Shown: positions 1 to 10,781, counted from the stretch's first letter. The stretch is 64,000 nucleotides of DNA from Pseudomonadota bacterium (GCA_021777335.1 JAJYDT010000002.1:1-64000), one strand, 5' to 3'. Notes: generated by a model from the letters alone, not told the origin. Program-made: numbers and translations.

Positions 1-1270
1 CCTTGACCGGCGCACCGATACGCCCGTTTTCGATGGTGTAGGCCTCGCTTGCGGAAAACACGAACTTTCCGGACGTGATATCCACCTGACCGCCACCAAA
101 ATTCACGGCGTAAAGTCCGCGCTTGACGGATCGGATGATCTCTTCGGGATGCTGCGCACCGGCGAGCATGTAGGTGTTCGTCATGCGCGGCATCGGGATA
201 TGCGCGTACGACTCGCGGCGTCCGTTTCCTGTCGGCGCATGCCCCATGAGACGCGCGTTCAACGTATCATGCAGATAGCCTCTGAGAATCCCGTTCTCGA
301 TCAGTACTGTCCGCTGAGTCGGTGTGCCTTCGTCGTCGATATTCAGTGAACCCCGGCGCCCGGACAGCGTGCCGTCATCCACCACGGTACAGTGTTCGGA
401 CGCGACCCGCTCGCCCAGCCGGTTTGCAAAGGCTGACGTTCCTTTTCGGTTGAAGTCGCCTTCAAGCCCGTGGCCAATGGCCTCATGCAGCAAGATTCCT
501 GGCCAGCCGGGACCGAGAACCACGGGCATCGCGCCAGCGGGCGCGGGCCTTGCCTCAAGGTTGACAAGCGCCTGCCTCACCGCCTCACGGGCGTAGCCAA
601 AAGCCCGGTCCTGGTCGACGAAGAATTCGTAGCCCGTGCGCCCACCGCCGCCTGCGGTCCCCTGTTCGCGCCTCCCCTCCTGCTCGACGATCACGGTCAC
701 GTTCATGCGCACCAGTGGCCGTACGTCGGCGGCCGCAAGACCGTCACTGCGCAATACCATCACCATCTCATAGCTGCCTGCGAGACTGACCATGACCTGC
801 TGGACCCGAGCATCCATGGCGCGGGCGGCACGCTCGACGCGTTCGAGCAGACTGACCTTGTCTTCATCAGCAAGTGTCACTAGAGGATCGATATCTCCGT
901 AGAGCGCAAGCGAAGCACCCTTCCGCCAGACCACTGGCGCCGTTCCCTCACCTCCCTGCCGGGCAATCGCACGCGCCGACGAGGCTGCCTCGAGCAATGC
1001 CGGAACTACGAGATCGTCTGAGTAGGCAAATCCGGTCTTTTCACCGCTGATGGCGCGCGCACCGACGCCCTGTTCGATACTGCGGGTGGCATTCTTTACG
1101 TGGCCCTCCTCGAGCGCCCAGGACTCGTGTCGCCCGTACTGAAAGTAGAGATCGGCATAATCGACTCCGCCGTTCAGCATGCGGCTCATGGTCCGATCGA
1201 GTTCGTTCGATCCGATACCCGCCGGCTCAAGGAGCGACTGTCTTACCTGGTCAAGCGTTTCTGTCTGCAT
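1..1270 (-). CDS. tldD: TldD metalloprotease, 3' end beyond window
   Basis: Partial gene: about 423 N-terminal residues are present and the C-terminus lies left of base 1 (family length is about 480). The reverse strand reads from an ATG at 1270 (MQTETLDQ). It carries the family's zinc motif HExxxH as [10 protein letters not shown] at about residues 260-269 (bases 470-487). TldD works with TldE/PmbA as a peptidase that matures modified peptides such as microcin B17 and degrades CcdA. The start overlaps the end of the upstream nitrilase gene by 20 bases, so the two are probably co-transcribed in the yhdP-nitrilase-tldD order common in gammaproteobacteria. Identification rests on the zinc motif, the N-terminal sequence ([13 protein letters not shown]) and synteny. 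Confidence 0.93.
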   Translation of the reverse strand, partial: MQTETLDQVRQSLLEPAGIGSNELDRTMSRMLNGGVDYADLYFQYGRHESWALEEGHVKNATRSIEQGVGARAISGEKTGFAYSDDLVVPALLEAASSARAIARQGGEGTAPVVWRKGASLALYGDIDPLVTLADEDKVSLLERVERAARAMDARVQQVMVSLAGSYEMVMVLRSDGLAAADVRPLVRMNVTVIVEQEGRREQGTAGGGGRTGYEFFVDQDRAFGYAREAVRQALVNLEARPAPAGAMPVVLGPGWPGILLHEAIGHGLEGDFNRKGTSAFANRLGERVASEHCTVVDDGTLSGRRGSLNIDDEGTPTQRTVLIENGILRGYLHDTLNARLMGHAPTGNGRRESYAHIPMPRMTNTYMLAGAQHPEEIIRSVKRGLYAVNFGGGQVDITSGKFVFSASEAYTIENGRIGAPVK

Positions 1271-2087
1271 GAGTTTCTCCACGGTTCAAGGCAGGTAGCC
1301 GTTCGCGCGCCTGAGAAAGACGCGCTGCGTCAAGATCCGTCACTACGTATCCCGCCCCTTGTTTCAGGCGGCCGAGTACCTCGCCCCAGGGGCTTGTGAT
1401 CAGCGTGTCACCGTAGGTGCGACGCCCATTGTCATGGACACCGCCCTGGGCCGGCGCCACGACGAAGGCGAGCGTGTCGATGCTGCGGGCCCGTACCAGC
1501 AGTTCCCAATGCGCGCGGCCCGTTTCCTCGGTGAAGGCCGATGGCACCACGATAAGTTCCGCACCCTGCTCGGCCAGGCGCTTGAACTGCGAGGGAAAGC
1601 GCAGATCGTAGCAAACGGCCAGCCCCACCGTGAACCGGGGCCCGGGGAATATCGTCACATCATTGCCCGCCTCGAAGCTCGCAGACTCTGCGTAGGCCCC
1701 GCTCTTCAGTGCCGCATCGAACAGATGGATCTTATCATATCGTGCCACACGCTCGCCCTGATCGTTGAATACAAGACAGGCGGAACGCAGCCTTTCGGCA
1801 GCCCTCAAAGGGATAGTGCCCCCGACGATCCATACGCCGTGGCACCGCGCCTGCGTACGCAGAAATTCCTGAACCGTGCCCGAACCATCGTCCTCAGCCG
1901 CCTGGCGGCGCGCGGATTCATCAGCCGGCATCAGCGCAAAGTTCTCCGGCAGGGCCACAAGTTCCGCCCCTTCGCCGACTGCTGCCGTGATCAGCCGTTC
2001 CGCCTCGGCCAGATTTCGGGAGAGGCTGCCCCCTGACACCATCTGCACTGCGCCGACCCGCAGACACCGTGAGTCATTTGTGGTCAT
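1251..2087 (-). CDS. Nit-type carbon-nitrogen hydrolase (probable deaminated-glutathione/omega amidase)
   Basis: 278-residue nitrilase-superfamily amidase. The Glu-Lys-Cys triad is visible: E48 in LPENFA, K119 in RYDKIHLF and C159 in AVCYDLRFP. The YDKIHLFD context and the length match the Nit1/Nit2 branch, whose bacterial members hydrolyse deaminated glutathione or omega-amides as metabolite repair. It is the middle gene of yhdP-nit-tldD; its start overlaps yhdP by 14 bases and its end overlaps tldD. Exact substrate is inferred from the subfamily only. Confidence 0.9.
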   Translation of the reverse strand: MTTNDSRCLRVGAVQMVSGGSLSRNLAEAERLITAAVGEGAELVALPENFALMPADESARRQAAEDDGSGTVQEFLRTQARCHGVWIVGGTIPLRAAERLRSACLVFNDQGERVARYDKIHLFDAALKSGAYAESASFEAGNDVTIFPGPRFTVGLAVCYDLRFPSQFKRLAEQGAELIVVPSAFTEETGRAHWELLVRARSIDTLAFVVAPAQGGVHDNGRRTYGDTLITSPWGEVLGRLKQGAGYVVTDLDAARLSQARERLPALNRGETHADRNA

Positions 2088-5000
2088 TGTCAGGCTTCTC
2101 GTGAATCACCGGCTTATTCCATGGCCCCTTTACCAGATACTCGATCCGGGTCCCCGCGCTGATCTGCTTCCTGAAAACGTGCTGTACCAGCAACACTGCA
2201 GCACCGGCGACAGGGCTAGCAAGCAGACTTGCGCCCGCAAGCGTCAGCGTATCACTCAGACGCGGGTCGACCACAACGCGCAGATCAAACTGCTGGCTGG
2301 CGAGATCTGCGGCCCCCCGGATATTCAGGTTGGCGGATGGCCCCGTCACCGTGATCCCGCCAGTGCGCGCGTCTCCGTGATGGATTTTCAAGGTGCCGCG
2401 GATATGATCGAACACGTATCCGCTCTTGAACAGCGTGCTGAAATCGAGCGTCAGGTAGCGCACGATCGAGTGGATGTCGAACAGACCGAGCAGTTTCCCG
2501 GCGCCCTGATGCAATCTCTTGAAACGACCGTTGTCCGCCGCGAAAGTCAACTGTCCGCTGAGCCGTGCCAGCGCGAAACGCGACGGAGGTCCGTTCCATC
2601 CGAGGGTACCTGCGGCGTGCGCCACGCCACCGGCCACCTGCCCCGGGAACCCGAAGGCAGCCAGCGTCTGCCCGAGATTTTTGGTGGCGAGTGCTACCGA
2701 AAGCCGCGTATGCGCAACCTTGCCGCCATACCAGTCCCCGTTCACCTTGAGTGTGCCCTCGGGCCGCTGAAAATCCGCGCGGACAATACGCCACCCGCCT
2801 TCCTCAGGCACACCAAGGAAATCCACTGCCCCGAGCATGCGCGGTCCTACCTCAAGCGATGCGCTCTTCAGATGAAGCCTCGGAAGCGTGGCCGGATTGA
2901 CCGGGAGCGACGGTGACACCGGACCAAGCAAAGGCGGCTGCGCATTCGGAATAACGAGCCGGTTCAACATGAGGCGGATAGTGTCAGGCGTCGTGGCCGC
3001 GTCGTACTGTATCGTGCCATCGGCATCGGGTCCCGACAACGATCCAGACCAGCCGGCAATGCCATGCTTCAACCGCGCGCTGATCGAACCGAAGTCGCGC
3101 CGCAGCAGAATCAGGTGTTTGCTCCTGACAATGAGCTGCGAAACGGCGGTTCCGGCCCCTTGTCTGGGTGCCAGATGGAGCCAATGATCCACATTCAGTC
3201 GCGGGGCAAAGACCCCCACCGTGATCCCCGGCACGCGCGGCATGGGCGCAAACTGCGCACCCAGCGTTACCCGCCCGCGGAGAACGGACCAATGCCCATT
3301 GACCTTTTGTACCAGAAATTCTGACGCCATAAGATCGCCAAAATGCGCTGCGACGATACTCGATCTCTTGCCCGAATGGACGGTTTGAATCTCGAGATGT
3401 GCTGGAACCCCTGCCCGTTTGCGCGCAGGTAACGGCAGGTGTATCGCCACACTCTTGAGGTCGGCGCTGAACTGGATGATCGGGAACAGGCCCGGAAGCA
3501 TCCGGATGGCGCAATGCCACGGCGCAGGACCACGCGCGTGCCGTGCAAGGATAGGGGCGATCGCCGCGAGCGATTGGATCGAGGTCTCGCCGCGCAGGAA
3601 CACGACCGGTATGTTGTGCGCGCGAGCAATCTTCGCGGTGACAGGACCCCCGAACAGCCGCGCAGCCAAATGGCCGCCAAGGAGTCCAGCCCGGTCAAAA
3701 TCGATCTTTGCCGAGACACCGGACAACCGTGCAGGGACAGCGGGCAACGACAGCGACGCATTTTGCGTCTGATAGTTTCCGGCCAGCGTGAACGCCGCGG
3801 GGGTTGCGATCGGCACACCGATGCGCAACGTGAGCGCCCCATTCCCTTGACCATCGGCTTTTCCCGGTATGAACGCCGCCACACCGGCGGCCTTTCGCAG
3901 GACATCAAGGGTATTGCTGATGCTGCCGCGGACCGTCCCGCGTACGCGGACCACGGCCCCGGCAGGAACAGAAAAGTTCGTCACCCTGACTGCAAGCGGC
4001 AAGACGGAAAGGCGCCCGAGCTGGGCGTGCCCATCCACCGCCATATGGCCCCCATTGAATACGAGCCGTGCCTGTACGCCAGTCAGCGCGGGCCACTTTG
4101 GAAGAAATGCGAAGGTGCCCCCCACGACGCGCGCATGCGCACTAAACTGTCCGCCGCCGGCCGCGAACGGAAACTGCGCGAGATTCCCTTGCAGGCGCAC
4201 CGTGCCGCGCGTCACCATGCCGGAGCGAATCGAGCGTTGCAACCACAGCCTGAGCCGCTTCTTCGGAATGGCGGAATAAAGATTCCGGATCAGCGCGAGG
4301 TTGACGTCGGCGGCTGTGCCGTGCATGTCTATCAGCGCCGACCCGGCGGCCGGAAGCTCAAGTGTAAAACCGGTGCTGAGCGTCCCGTCGGCAGTCTGAA
4401 GCGACAGCCTGCCTGAGTGGATACGCCACCCGGCGGCCGTCCGCTGCCAAGAGAGGTCGCCCTCAGCAACGCGCACGCTGAGTGGTTTTCTGAAATAGCG
4501 AGGCCAGGATATCAGTCCCTTCATCGAACCGATCACGAAGGCGCCACCATTCCTGTAGATATTGATCGCACCGTTAAGACCGTCGAAACCGGGATAGGGC
4601 CCATAAGCAGCCGCGGCCAGGTTCCTCGCGTCCGCCTGCAGCCAGTAGCCACGGGGCGATGTCAGCGGTCCCAGCACACGTACCTTAACAGCATGCAAAG
4701 AGCCGTCGGGGTCAATCTGCCGCAGAGCCGTGAATACGGGCCCCTGCAACTTGAGATGCGCAAGCAGCCATGATATCTGGTCGAGATTAAGCTGGCTGAT
4801 CTCGAGCTGTGAGCCCGTGCGCCCTACACGCGCAAGCAGCGTGCCGAACTGCCAGGGCGGGCTCTTGTCCCCCATCAGCCCGTTCCGTACCTGCAGTACC
4901 CAGGACGACGAAGAACCATGCCAGTCAAAATCGCCGCTGAGCCGGTTCATGCGCAGCGTGCCCATCCATCGGTCAGGGGGCAACGTCAAGTGACGGGCAT

Positions 5001-5874
5001 CGAGACTGCCCTTGACGAGGACCGGAACCCCGCCGCGCCAGCGGCCCCAAAGACGTGCACTGATCACACCGTCAAAACCCTGCGGAAGATAGTGCCGCAC
5101 CGCCCAGGGCAGGTGTGCGACGTTGAGATTTTTGACGTGCGCGTGCGCCGTGCCAGATACCTTGAGGAGGCTGCGGGGTGAACCGGCAACGTCGAGCGAG
5201 AACGCGCAGCGGGCACAGATATCGGCCGGGAAATCCGCGTTCATGGCCACAACATGGTGGTGGAAACGGTTCCTCGCCACAAGATTCAGATGGTGTATCT
5301 TAATCCGTTCACCATGGGCCCGGTCGACCCAGGTAAGCGTCCCGTCACGTATGGAGAGATCGTGCTGGTCAAGGAGCCAGACCTTGAGCGCACTACCGGC
5401 ACCGGTCGCATGCACCGGGATCGGGAACCCCCCCGCCTCGATCACGCCCGAACGTCGCAACTGCATCGTGAGTACCGGCCGCACGACATCGAGACTGTAG
5501 GGCGCAATGTCGCCAAAAAGCAGGGGCGACCAGGCGAGACTCACCTTGAGCCGCGGCACAGTCAGCAGCGGACGCCCATCCGTCCCGAAAACTTGCCCCC
5601 CACTTAAGATCAGACCCGGATGAATCCCGTTCCAGTAAGCGGTCACTGCCCTTATCTGCACACGGCGACCCGTTTTGCGACTAAGCACCTGTTCGATGAG
5701 GCTGCGTCGCGCGGCGATCGCGGACAGACCCAGCCGGGCCGACACCACGACCGTGATGACCACGGGAATCGCCACGAGGGCCGCAAGCGCCAGGTAGAAC
5801 CACCGTCGCCGGCGGGGCGCATCAGCAGGCTTTGGCACCGGCGCCGATCGTCGAAATGGCATTCTCATGGGCAT
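2074..5874 (-). CDS. yhdP: YhdP family AsmA-like inter-membrane phospholipid transporter
   Basis: 1266-residue protein with a short cytoplasmic basic N-terminus (RRRRW), one membrane anchor at about residues 26-48, and a very long beta-rich periplasmic region ending in the AsmA-like C-terminal domain (KLLGLFDIHSIVRYLTLDFS, then NLNIRGAADL near the end). Members of the family (YhdP, TamB, YdbH) bridge inner and outer membranes and move phospholipid to the outer membrane. Length matches E. coli YhdP (about 1266). It lies between rng and the nitrilase gene, the usual neighbourhood. Nearby ATGs at residues 3 and 5 leave the exact start open by a few codons. Confidence 0.9.
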   Translation of the reverse strand: MPMRMPFRRSAPVPKPADAPRRRRWFYLALAALVAIPVVITVVVSARLGLSAIAARRSLIEQVLSRKTGRRVQIRAVTAYWNGIHPGLILSGGQVFGTDGRPLLTVPRLKVSLAWSPLLFGDIAPYSLDVVRPVLTMQLRRSGVIEAGGFPIPVHATGAGSALKVWLLDQHDLSIRDGTLTWVDRAHGERIKIHHLNLVARNRFHHHVVAMNADFPADICARCAFSLDVAGSPRSLLKVSGTAHAHVKNLNVAHLPWAVRHYLPQGFDGVISARLWGRWRGGVPVLVKGSLDARHLTLPPDRWMGTLRMNRLSGDFDWHGSSSSWVLQVRNGLMGDKSPPWQFGTLLARVGRTGSQLEISQLNLDQISWLLAHLKLQGPVFTALRQIDPDGSLHAVKVRVLGPLTSPRGYWLQADARNLAAAAYGPYPGFDGLNGAINIYRNGGAFVIGSMKGLISWPRYFRKPLSVRVAEGDLSWQRTAAGWRIHSGRLSLQTADGTLSTGFTLELPAAGSALIDMHGTAADVNLALIRNLYSAIPKKRLRLWLQRSIRSGMVTRGTVRLQGNLAQFPFAAGGGQFSAHARVVGGTFAFLPKWPALTGVQARLVFNGGHMAVDGHAQLGRLSVLPLAVRVTNFSVPAGAVVRVRGTVRGSISNTLDVLRKAAGVAAFIPGKADGQGNGALTLRIGVPIATPAAFTLAGNYQTQNASLSLPAVPARLSGVSAKIDFDRAGLLGGHLAARLFGGPVTAKIARAHNIPVVFLRGETSIQSLAAIAPILARHARGPAPWHCAIRMLPGLFPIIQFSADLKSVAIHLPLPARKRAGVPAHLEIQTVHSGKRSSIVAAHFGDLMASEFLVQKVNGHWSVLRGRVTLGAQFAPMPRVPGITVGVFAPRLNVDHWLHLAPRQGAGTAVSQLIVRSKHLILLRRDFGSISARLKHGIAGWSGSLSGPDADGTIQYDAATTPDTIRLMLNRLVIPNAQPPLLGPVSPSLPVNPATLPRLHLKSASLEVGPRMLGAVDFLGVPEEGGWRIVRADFQRPEGTLKVNGDWYGGKVAHTRLSVALATKNLGQTLAAFGFPGQVAGGVAHAAGTLGWNGPPSRFALARLSGQLTFAADNGRFKRLHQGAGKLLGLFDIHSIVRYLTLDFSTLFKSGYVFDHIRGTLKIHHGDARTGGITVTGPSANLNIRGAADLASQQFDLRVVVDPRLSDTLTLAGASLLASPVAGAAVLLVQHVFRKQISAGTRIEYLVKGPWNKPVIHEKPDNDHK

Positions 5875-5930
5875 GTGCGTTGCTGGCGGGATTTGTCCGT
5901 GGAACGAGGCACCGTGCCTCCCTGCGGGTG

Positions 5931-7373
5931 TTACATCAATATAACGTCAAATTCATCCTGATGATACGCCGCCTCCACCTGCAGCTGTACCGATTTACCG
6001 ATAAATTCCTGGAGTTTCAACAGACTTGCCGCCTCTTCATCGATGAGGCGGTCGACGACCGCCTTCGATGCGAGCACCAGATATTTGTCGGTTCCAAACT
6101 GTCGCGCCTCGCGCAGTATCTCCCGGAAGATGTCGTAACAGACAGTCTCGGTGCTCTTGATGGTCCCACGCCCCTTGCACAGCGGGCACGGCTCGCAAAG
6201 GACATGCTCCAGGCTTTCGCGGGTACGTTTCCGCGTGATCTCAACGAGGCCAAGAGGCGACATATCCGTCACGTAGACCTTCGAACGGTCCCGCACGAGC
6301 GCCTTCTCGAGCGCCCGCAGGACCTGCCTTCGGTGATCCGGGTCGACCATGTCGATAAAATCGACAATGATCATGCCACCGAGGTTCCGCAGACGCAGCT
6401 GCCGGGCGATGGCCTGGGCCGCTTCGAGATTGGTCTTGAAAAGTGTCTCTTCAAGATTCTTGCGGCCCACATAGGTACCCGTATTGACATCGATAGTGGT
6501 CATGGCCTCGGTCTGGTCAATGATGACATAACCACCTGATTTCAAGGGTACCCGTCGGTCCAGCGCCTTGCGGATCTCATCCTCGACCGAGTACAAGTCG
6601 AATATCGGCCGCTCACCGGGATAGTATTCGATCCGGCTTTCACTCTCGGGCACGAATTCCCGGGCGAATTCCTTTGCACGCGCAAAGCTTTCACGTGAAT
6701 CGATGCGCACTCTCTCCACCTGGTCCCTTATCAGATCACGCATCGTCCGTACCGCGAGCGACAGATCCTCATGCACAGTCGACTTCGGCGTCGCCGTTTT
6801 GATCCGCTCCTTCACGACACTCCACAGCCTGCGCAGGTAGATGATATCCTTGCGCAACTCCTCCTCGCTCACCTTTTCCGCGACGGTACGCAGGATGTAC
6901 CCGCCTTCGTCGTCATCACCGATCAGCAACTTGAGCGCGCCCTTGAGGCGTTCACGTTCCACATCGTCCCCAATTTTCTGGGATACACCGATATGGCGGT
7001 TGAGCGGCATGTACACGAGATATCGTGCCGGTAACGTGATATGGGTTGTGAGGCGCGCACCTTTCGAGCCGAGCGGATCCTTGATCACCTGAACAACGAC
7101 CACCTGACCCTCATGCAACGGTCCGGGGCGATATCCATCTTCCGAGAGGTATCTGACATCCGCGACCTGAAGAAACGCGGACTTGTCGAGTCCGATATCG
7201 ATGAACGCTGCCTGCATGCCGGGCAGGATCCGGTCAACGCGTCCGCAATATATGTTCCCGACGATCCCGCGCGTGAGCGCGCGCTCGATGTGAACCTCCT
7301 GAAGCACGCCGTTTTCGACTACCGCCACGCGCGTCTCCTGGGGCGTGACATTGATCAGTATCTCTTCGCTCAT
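5931..7373 (-). CDS. rng: Ribonuclease G
   Basis: 480-residue RNase E/G family endoribonuclease that matures the 5' end of 16S rRNA and takes part in mRNA decay. The N-terminal S1 domain (residues about 35-120) contains GNIYCGRVDRILPGMQAAF. The catalytic DNase I-like region has the metal-binding Asp residues in TIDVNTGTYVG and IIVDFIDM. The zinc-link cysteines are in CEPCPLCKGRG. The length fits RNase G; the long degradosome scaffold of RNase E is absent. The start codon overlaps the stop of maf (ATGA), so translation is probably coupled. Confidence 0.95.
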   Translation of the reverse strand: MSEEILINVTPQETRVAVVENGVLQEVHIERALTRGIVGNIYCGRVDRILPGMQAAFIDIGLDKSAFLQVADVRYLSEDGYRPGPLHEGQVVVVQVIKDPLGSKGARLTTHITLPARYLVYMPLNRHIGVSQKIGDDVERERLKGALKLLIGDDDEGGYILRTVAEKVSEEELRKDIIYLRRLWSVVKERIKTATPKSTVHEDLSLAVRTMRDLIRDQVERVRIDSRESFARAKEFAREFVPESESRIEYYPGERPIFDLYSVEDEIRKALDRRVPLKSGGYVIIDQTEAMTTIDVNTGTYVGRKNLEETLFKTNLEAAQAIARQLRLRNLGGMIIVDFIDMVDPDHRRQVLRALEKALVRDRSKVYVTDMSPLGLVEITRKRTRESLEHVLCEPCPLCKGRGTIKSTETVCYDIFREILREARQFGTDKYLVLASKAVVDRLIDEEAASLLKLQEFIGKSVQLQVEAAYHQDEFDVILM

Positions 7374-7969
7374 GCACGAACAGGCGTGACCGCCCCAAGG
7401 AGACGCGCCACTTCCCTGAGCGGCAACCCTACCACTGCCGAATAACTGCCTTCGATTCTCGCAATGAAGCGCGCCGCCCGGCCCTGGATCGCGTATCCGC
7501 CCGCCTTGTCACCCGCCTCCTTCGCACGCAGGTATCCCTCGATTTCATCTTCACCCAGGGGGTCGAACGTGACGCGTGTTGCCACCAGGACCGGAGCGGG
7601 TGCGCCCGCAGGCGGGTCTTCCCCGAAAGCGGCCAGGGCGACGGCAGTCAGCACCTCGTGGGTATTCCCGGAAAGGCGTCGCAGCATCCTGCGCGCATCA
7701 GCCTCGTCCTGCGGTTTGCCGAAGATCTCTCCCTGCAGTGACACGACCGTATCGGCACCAAGCACGGGTCGCGGCGGCAGGCCACGGCCTCGCGCAAGGG
7801 CAACCGCGCCGCACGCCTTTTCCTGAGCCATCCGCAACGCGTAGTCCCCGGCGGATTCGCCGGTCCGCCGGCGCTCATTGACACCATGGGGCACGACGTC
7901 GAATACCACATCAATCTGCCGCAGAAGCTCCTGGCGTCGCGGAGACTGCGATGCAAGGTAGATCTTCAC
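7370..7969 (-). CDS. maf: Maf-type nucleoside triphosphate pyrophosphatase (YhdE subfamily)
   Basis: 199 residues. The N-terminal LASQSPRRQELLRQI and the internal VLGADTVVSLQGEIFGKP with GDKAGGYAIQG are Maf signatures. YhdE-type Maf proteins hydrolyse dTTP and UTP and modified pyrimidine nucleotides, preventing their incorporation. It starts with GTG overlapping the rlmH stop (GTGA) and ends overlapping rng, so it is coupled on both sides. The dTTP/UTP rather than m7GTP preference is inferred from the adjacency to rng. Confidence 0.93.
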   Translation of the reverse strand: MKIYLASQSPRRQELLRQIDVVFDVVPHGVNERRRTGESAGDYALRMAQEKACGAVALARGRGLPPRPVLGADTVVSLQGEIFGKPQDEADARRMLRRLSGNTHEVLTAVALAAFGEDPPAGAPAPVLVATRVTFDPLGEDEIEGYLRAKEAGDKAGGYAIQGRAARFIARIEGSYSAVVGLPLREVARLLGAVTPVRA

Positions 7970-8445
7970 GCGGGTACGCCCCGATGATAGCGATGGTGGT
8001 TAAGCATGCTCCATGACCGGTAGATCTGCTCCGCGACGATGACACGGACCAGACCGTGAGGAAACGTCAGTGCCGACAATGACCAGACGTCGGTGGCATA
8101 CGCGAGAAACGCTGGCGACAGGCCTTCGGGACCGCCGATGACAAACGCCACATCCTCGCCGGCGCGCATCCATTCTTCCAGGGAACGCGCAATGTCCGCC
8201 GAGCCGCATGAACGGCCATCCCGCTCAAGCGCGATCACGGGGCGCGACACGGGGAGCAGGCGCCGCACCGCCGCTCCCTCGGCATCGGCGACAGCCCTGA
8301 GATCGGCACCCCTGCCACGCCTTACTGCGGGTACCTCAATCAGGTTCAGCCGGCAGCTCGCCGGCAGGCGTCTGGCGTACTCCTGGTACCCGCGCGCCAC
8401 CCAATCGGGCATCTTCGAGCCAACGGCCACGATGTGCACCTTCAT
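7966..8445 (-). CDS. rlmH: 23S rRNA pseudouridine(1915) N3-methyltransferase
   Basis: 159-residue SPOUT-family methyltransferase that methylates pseudouridine 1915 in helix 69 of assembled 70S ribosomes using S-adenosylmethionine. Family motifs include the N-terminal VHIVAVGSKMPDWV, the SAM-binding knot segment FVIGGPEGL and the C-terminal LTFPHGLVRVIVAEQIYRS. Length equals E. coli RlmH within a few residues. It is four bases downstream of rsfS, the standard rsfS-rlmH pair. Confidence 0.96.
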   Translation of the reverse strand: MKVHIVAVGSKMPDWVARGYQEYARRLPASCRLNLIEVPAVRRGRGADLRAVADAEGAAVRRLLPVSRPVIALERDGRSCGSADIARSLEEWMRAGEDVAFVIGGPEGLSPAFLAYATDVWSLSALTFPHGLVRVIVAEQIYRSWSMLNHHRYHRGVPA

Positions 8446-8449
8446 AGAT

Positions 8450-8836
8450 TCAGGTACGGGTCCGCCGTCGCGGTTTTTGGACAGCCTTTTCTGTCACTGG
8501 CAGTTCCTGCGCCACCTCTTTCGACCAGAGCTTCTCAAGAGTATAGAAATCGCGTGTCTGGGGATGCATGACATGCACGATGACGTCTCCGAAATCGATC
8601 AGGACCCACTCCCCCTGAGCCTTGCCTTCGATACCGATCGGCCGCAGTCCGTGCTCGCGCAAGCGATCGACCACTCGGTCCGCAAGCGCGCTGACGTGCC
8701 GGCTCGACGTGCCACTGACAATCACCATATAGTCGGTAATATCCGTCATCTTCCGTACATCGAGCGACTGGATATCCTGGCCCTTGGCCTCATCCAATAC
8801 CGCAGAAATCGTTTTCAGCAGGTCCCGTGGCTGCAT
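8450..8836 (-). CDS. rsfS: Ribosome silencing factor RsfS
   Basis: 128 residues. RsfS binds ribosomal protein uL14 and blocks subunit joining when nutrients are scarce. The family core is evident: DIQSLDVRKMTDITDYMVIVSGTSSRHV, then GIEGKAQGEWVLIDFGDVIVHVMHP. The C-terminal tail is basic (RRRTRT). It lies between nadD and rlmH, the conserved arrangement. Confidence 0.95.
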   Translation of the reverse strand: MQPRDLLKTISAVLDEAKGQDIQSLDVRKMTDITDYMVIVSGTSSRHVSALADRVVDRLREHGLRPIGIEGKAQGEWVLIDFGDVIVHVMHPQTRDFYTLEKLWSKEVAQELPVTEKAVQKPRRRTRT

Positions 8837-8842
8837 ACAGTC

Positions 8843-9478
8843 CTATACATAGAGTTGATGTTCATGGATATAGCTTTCAACCTCCGGCGGGACCAGATGG
8901 GCAATGGAGCGACCCTCCGACACCGCCTGGCGCACCTCCGAGGCCGACATCGGCTGAGGGTGGACTCTCTGCTCGAACAAAATGCCCGAGCGCTGCATCA
9001 AAAGTGTCTCCGGGGACGAATGTCGTCGCGCGTGCCGCCAGAGCTCGGGGTCCGGTGCACCGTCCACGCCAGGACGCGACATGACCACGACATGGCCAAG
9101 CTCGAAGAGGCGCGGCCATTGATACCATCGGGTCATACTGAGGAAAGAATCCTGGCCGATGATCAGACAAAAGGTTCTACCCGGCTGCTCGCGCCGCAGG
9201 GCGGCCAAGGTGCACACGCTGTAGCAAGGGTCAGACGAGGCGATTTCGCGGTCATCGACGATGAATAGAGGATCGTGCGCAACCGCAAGACGTGTCATGT
9301 CCAGCCGTTCAGTGGCAGAGGCAAGCGCGTTCAGCCGATGGTAGGGCATGCCGCAAGGCACAATGATCACGCGTTCGAGCGCAAGCGCGACTGCGGTCTC
9401 GCGCACCGTCCGCAGATGCCCGTAATGGATAGGATCGAACGTGCCTCCGAAGACCCCGACCATTGGCCTCAACGACAT
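8843..9478 (-). CDS. nadD: Nicotinate-nucleotide adenylyltransferase
   Basis: 211 residues. NadD converts nicotinate mononucleotide plus ATP to deamido-NAD. The nucleotidyltransferase signature GVFGGTFDPIHYGHL lies at residues 8-22 and the second motif is SASEVRQAVSEG. The ATG is followed by a second Met at residue 6 just before the Rossmann strand. It lies directly upstream of rsfS. NadA, of the same pathway, is elsewhere in this window with its own regulator. Confidence 0.95.
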   Translation of the reverse strand: MSLRPMVGVFGGTFDPIHYGHLRTVRETAVALALERVIIVPCGMPYHRLNALASATERLDMTRLAVAHDPLFIVDDREIASSDPCYSVCTLAALRREQPGRTFCLIIGQDSFLSMTRWYQWPRLFELGHVVVMSRPGVDGAPDPELWRHARRHSSPETLLMQRSGILFEQRVHPQPMSASEVRQAVSEGRSIAHLVPPEVESYIHEHQLYV

Positions 9479-9481
9479 CCG

Positions 9482-10771
9482 TCACTCGCGGATATGCCCG
9501 TCACCCAGGACGATATACTTCTGCGACGTCAGCCCCTCAAGACCCACCGGGCCACGTGCATGCAGCTTGTCGGTACTGATGCCGATCTCGGCACCGAGCC
9601 CATATTCAAAACCGTCGGCGAACCGGGTGGAGGCGTTGACCATCACGGAACTCGAGTCTACCTCGCGCAGGAAACGCCGCGCACTGGAGAGATCTTCGGT
9701 CACGATGGCGTCCGTGTGATGCGAACCGTAGTGTTCGATATGGGCAATGGCCTCTTCAAGGCCGCTGACGACCCGGATCGCAAGCACGGGTGCAAGGTAC
9801 TCGGTCTCCCAGTCCTCCTCGTCCGCGGCTCCGGCCTCAGGAACCAGATTTCTGGTTCTGGCACAACCACGAAGCTCGACCCCCTTGTTCCGGTACATCG
9901 TGGCGAGCGCGGGCAACACGCGCGGCGCGATTCCTTCGGCCACGAGCAGCGTCTCCATGGTGTTGCAGGTGCCGTAGCGCTGGGTCTTGGCATTGAACGC
10001 CACCCGGACTGCCTTGTCGATATCCGCGTGGTCGTCAATGTAGACGTGGCAATTCCCGTGGAGATGCTTGATCACGGGCACCGTGGCCTTGTTGGCGACG
10101 AGCTCCACAAGCCCTTTGCCGCCACGAGGGATCACCAGATCAACCAGACCCCGCAGACGCAACAGGACCTCAACCACGCGCCGGTCAATAACGTCCACCA
10201 TCTGGATTGCGGCCTCGGGCAGCCCTGCTTCCGCGAGCGCCGCGCGCCACAAGGCCCCGATAGCGCGATTGGAATGAATCGATTCGGAGCCACCCCGGAG
10301 CACCACCACATTGCCCGACTTGAGACAAAGGCTGGCGGCGTCAGCAGTCACGTTCGGCCGGGCCTCATAAATGATGGCAATGACCCCAAGTGGCACACGC
10401 ATGCGCCCCACCTGTATCCCGGACGGGCGTGTACGCAACTCGTCGATGGCACCGACGGGGTCGGCCAGCGCCACGATCTGCTCGATCCCCAGTGCCATTG
10501 ACTCGATGCGCGCAGGGTTCAGTTCAAGCCGGTCCAGCATGGCCGCATCGAGACCCAGCGCACGGGCTGCGGCAAAATCTTTGGCATTGGCGGAAAGCAG
10601 ACTGTCGCGGTGGCGCCGGATGGATTCAGCCATGATTGTAAGCGCGCGATCTTTCGTGGCGGTAGGGGCTGTCGCCATCGTTCGGGCAACCGCGCGGGCG
10701 GCCCGGCACAGAGCCTCAACATAGGAGGCGATTCCGGCCTCGGACTGATCTATGGAAGCCTTTTGTGGCAC
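9482..10771 (-). CDS. proA: Glutamate-5-semialdehyde dehydrogenase (gamma-glutamyl phosphate reductase)
   Basis: 429 residues from the start chosen here. ProA reduces gamma-glutamyl phosphate to glutamate semialdehyde in proline synthesis. The active-site cysteine is in [11 protein letters not shown], and the family motifs [14 protein letters not shown] and [14 protein letters not shown] are clear. I chose the GTG at 10771: the frame is open back to 10852, but that would overlap holA by 71 bases. The GTG lies 10 bases after the holA stop with a TGAGGAT ribosome-binding sequence ahead of it and gives a family-typical length. proB is not in the window. Confidence 0.93.
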   Translation of the reverse strand: MPQKASIDQSEAGIASYVEALCRAARAVARTMATAPTATKDRALTIMAESIRRHRDSLLSANAKDFAAARALGLDAAMLDRLELNPARIESMALGIEQIVALADPVGAIDELRTRPSGIQVGRMRVPLGVIAIIYEARPNVTADAASLCLKSGNVVVLRGGSESIHSNRAIGALWRAALAEAGLPEAAIQMVDVIDRRVVEVLLRLRGLVDLVIPRGGKGLVELVANKATVPVIKHLHGNCHVYIDDHADIDKAVRVAFNAKTQRYGTCNTMETLLVAEGIAPRVLPALATMYRNKGVELRGCARTRNLVPEAGAADEEDWETEYLAPVLAIRVVSGLEEAIAHIEHYGSHHTDAIVTEDLSSARRFLREVDSSSVMVNASTRFADGFEYGLGAEIGISTDKLHARGPVGLEGLTSQKYIVLGDGHIRE

Positions 10772-10781
10772 GACCGCATCC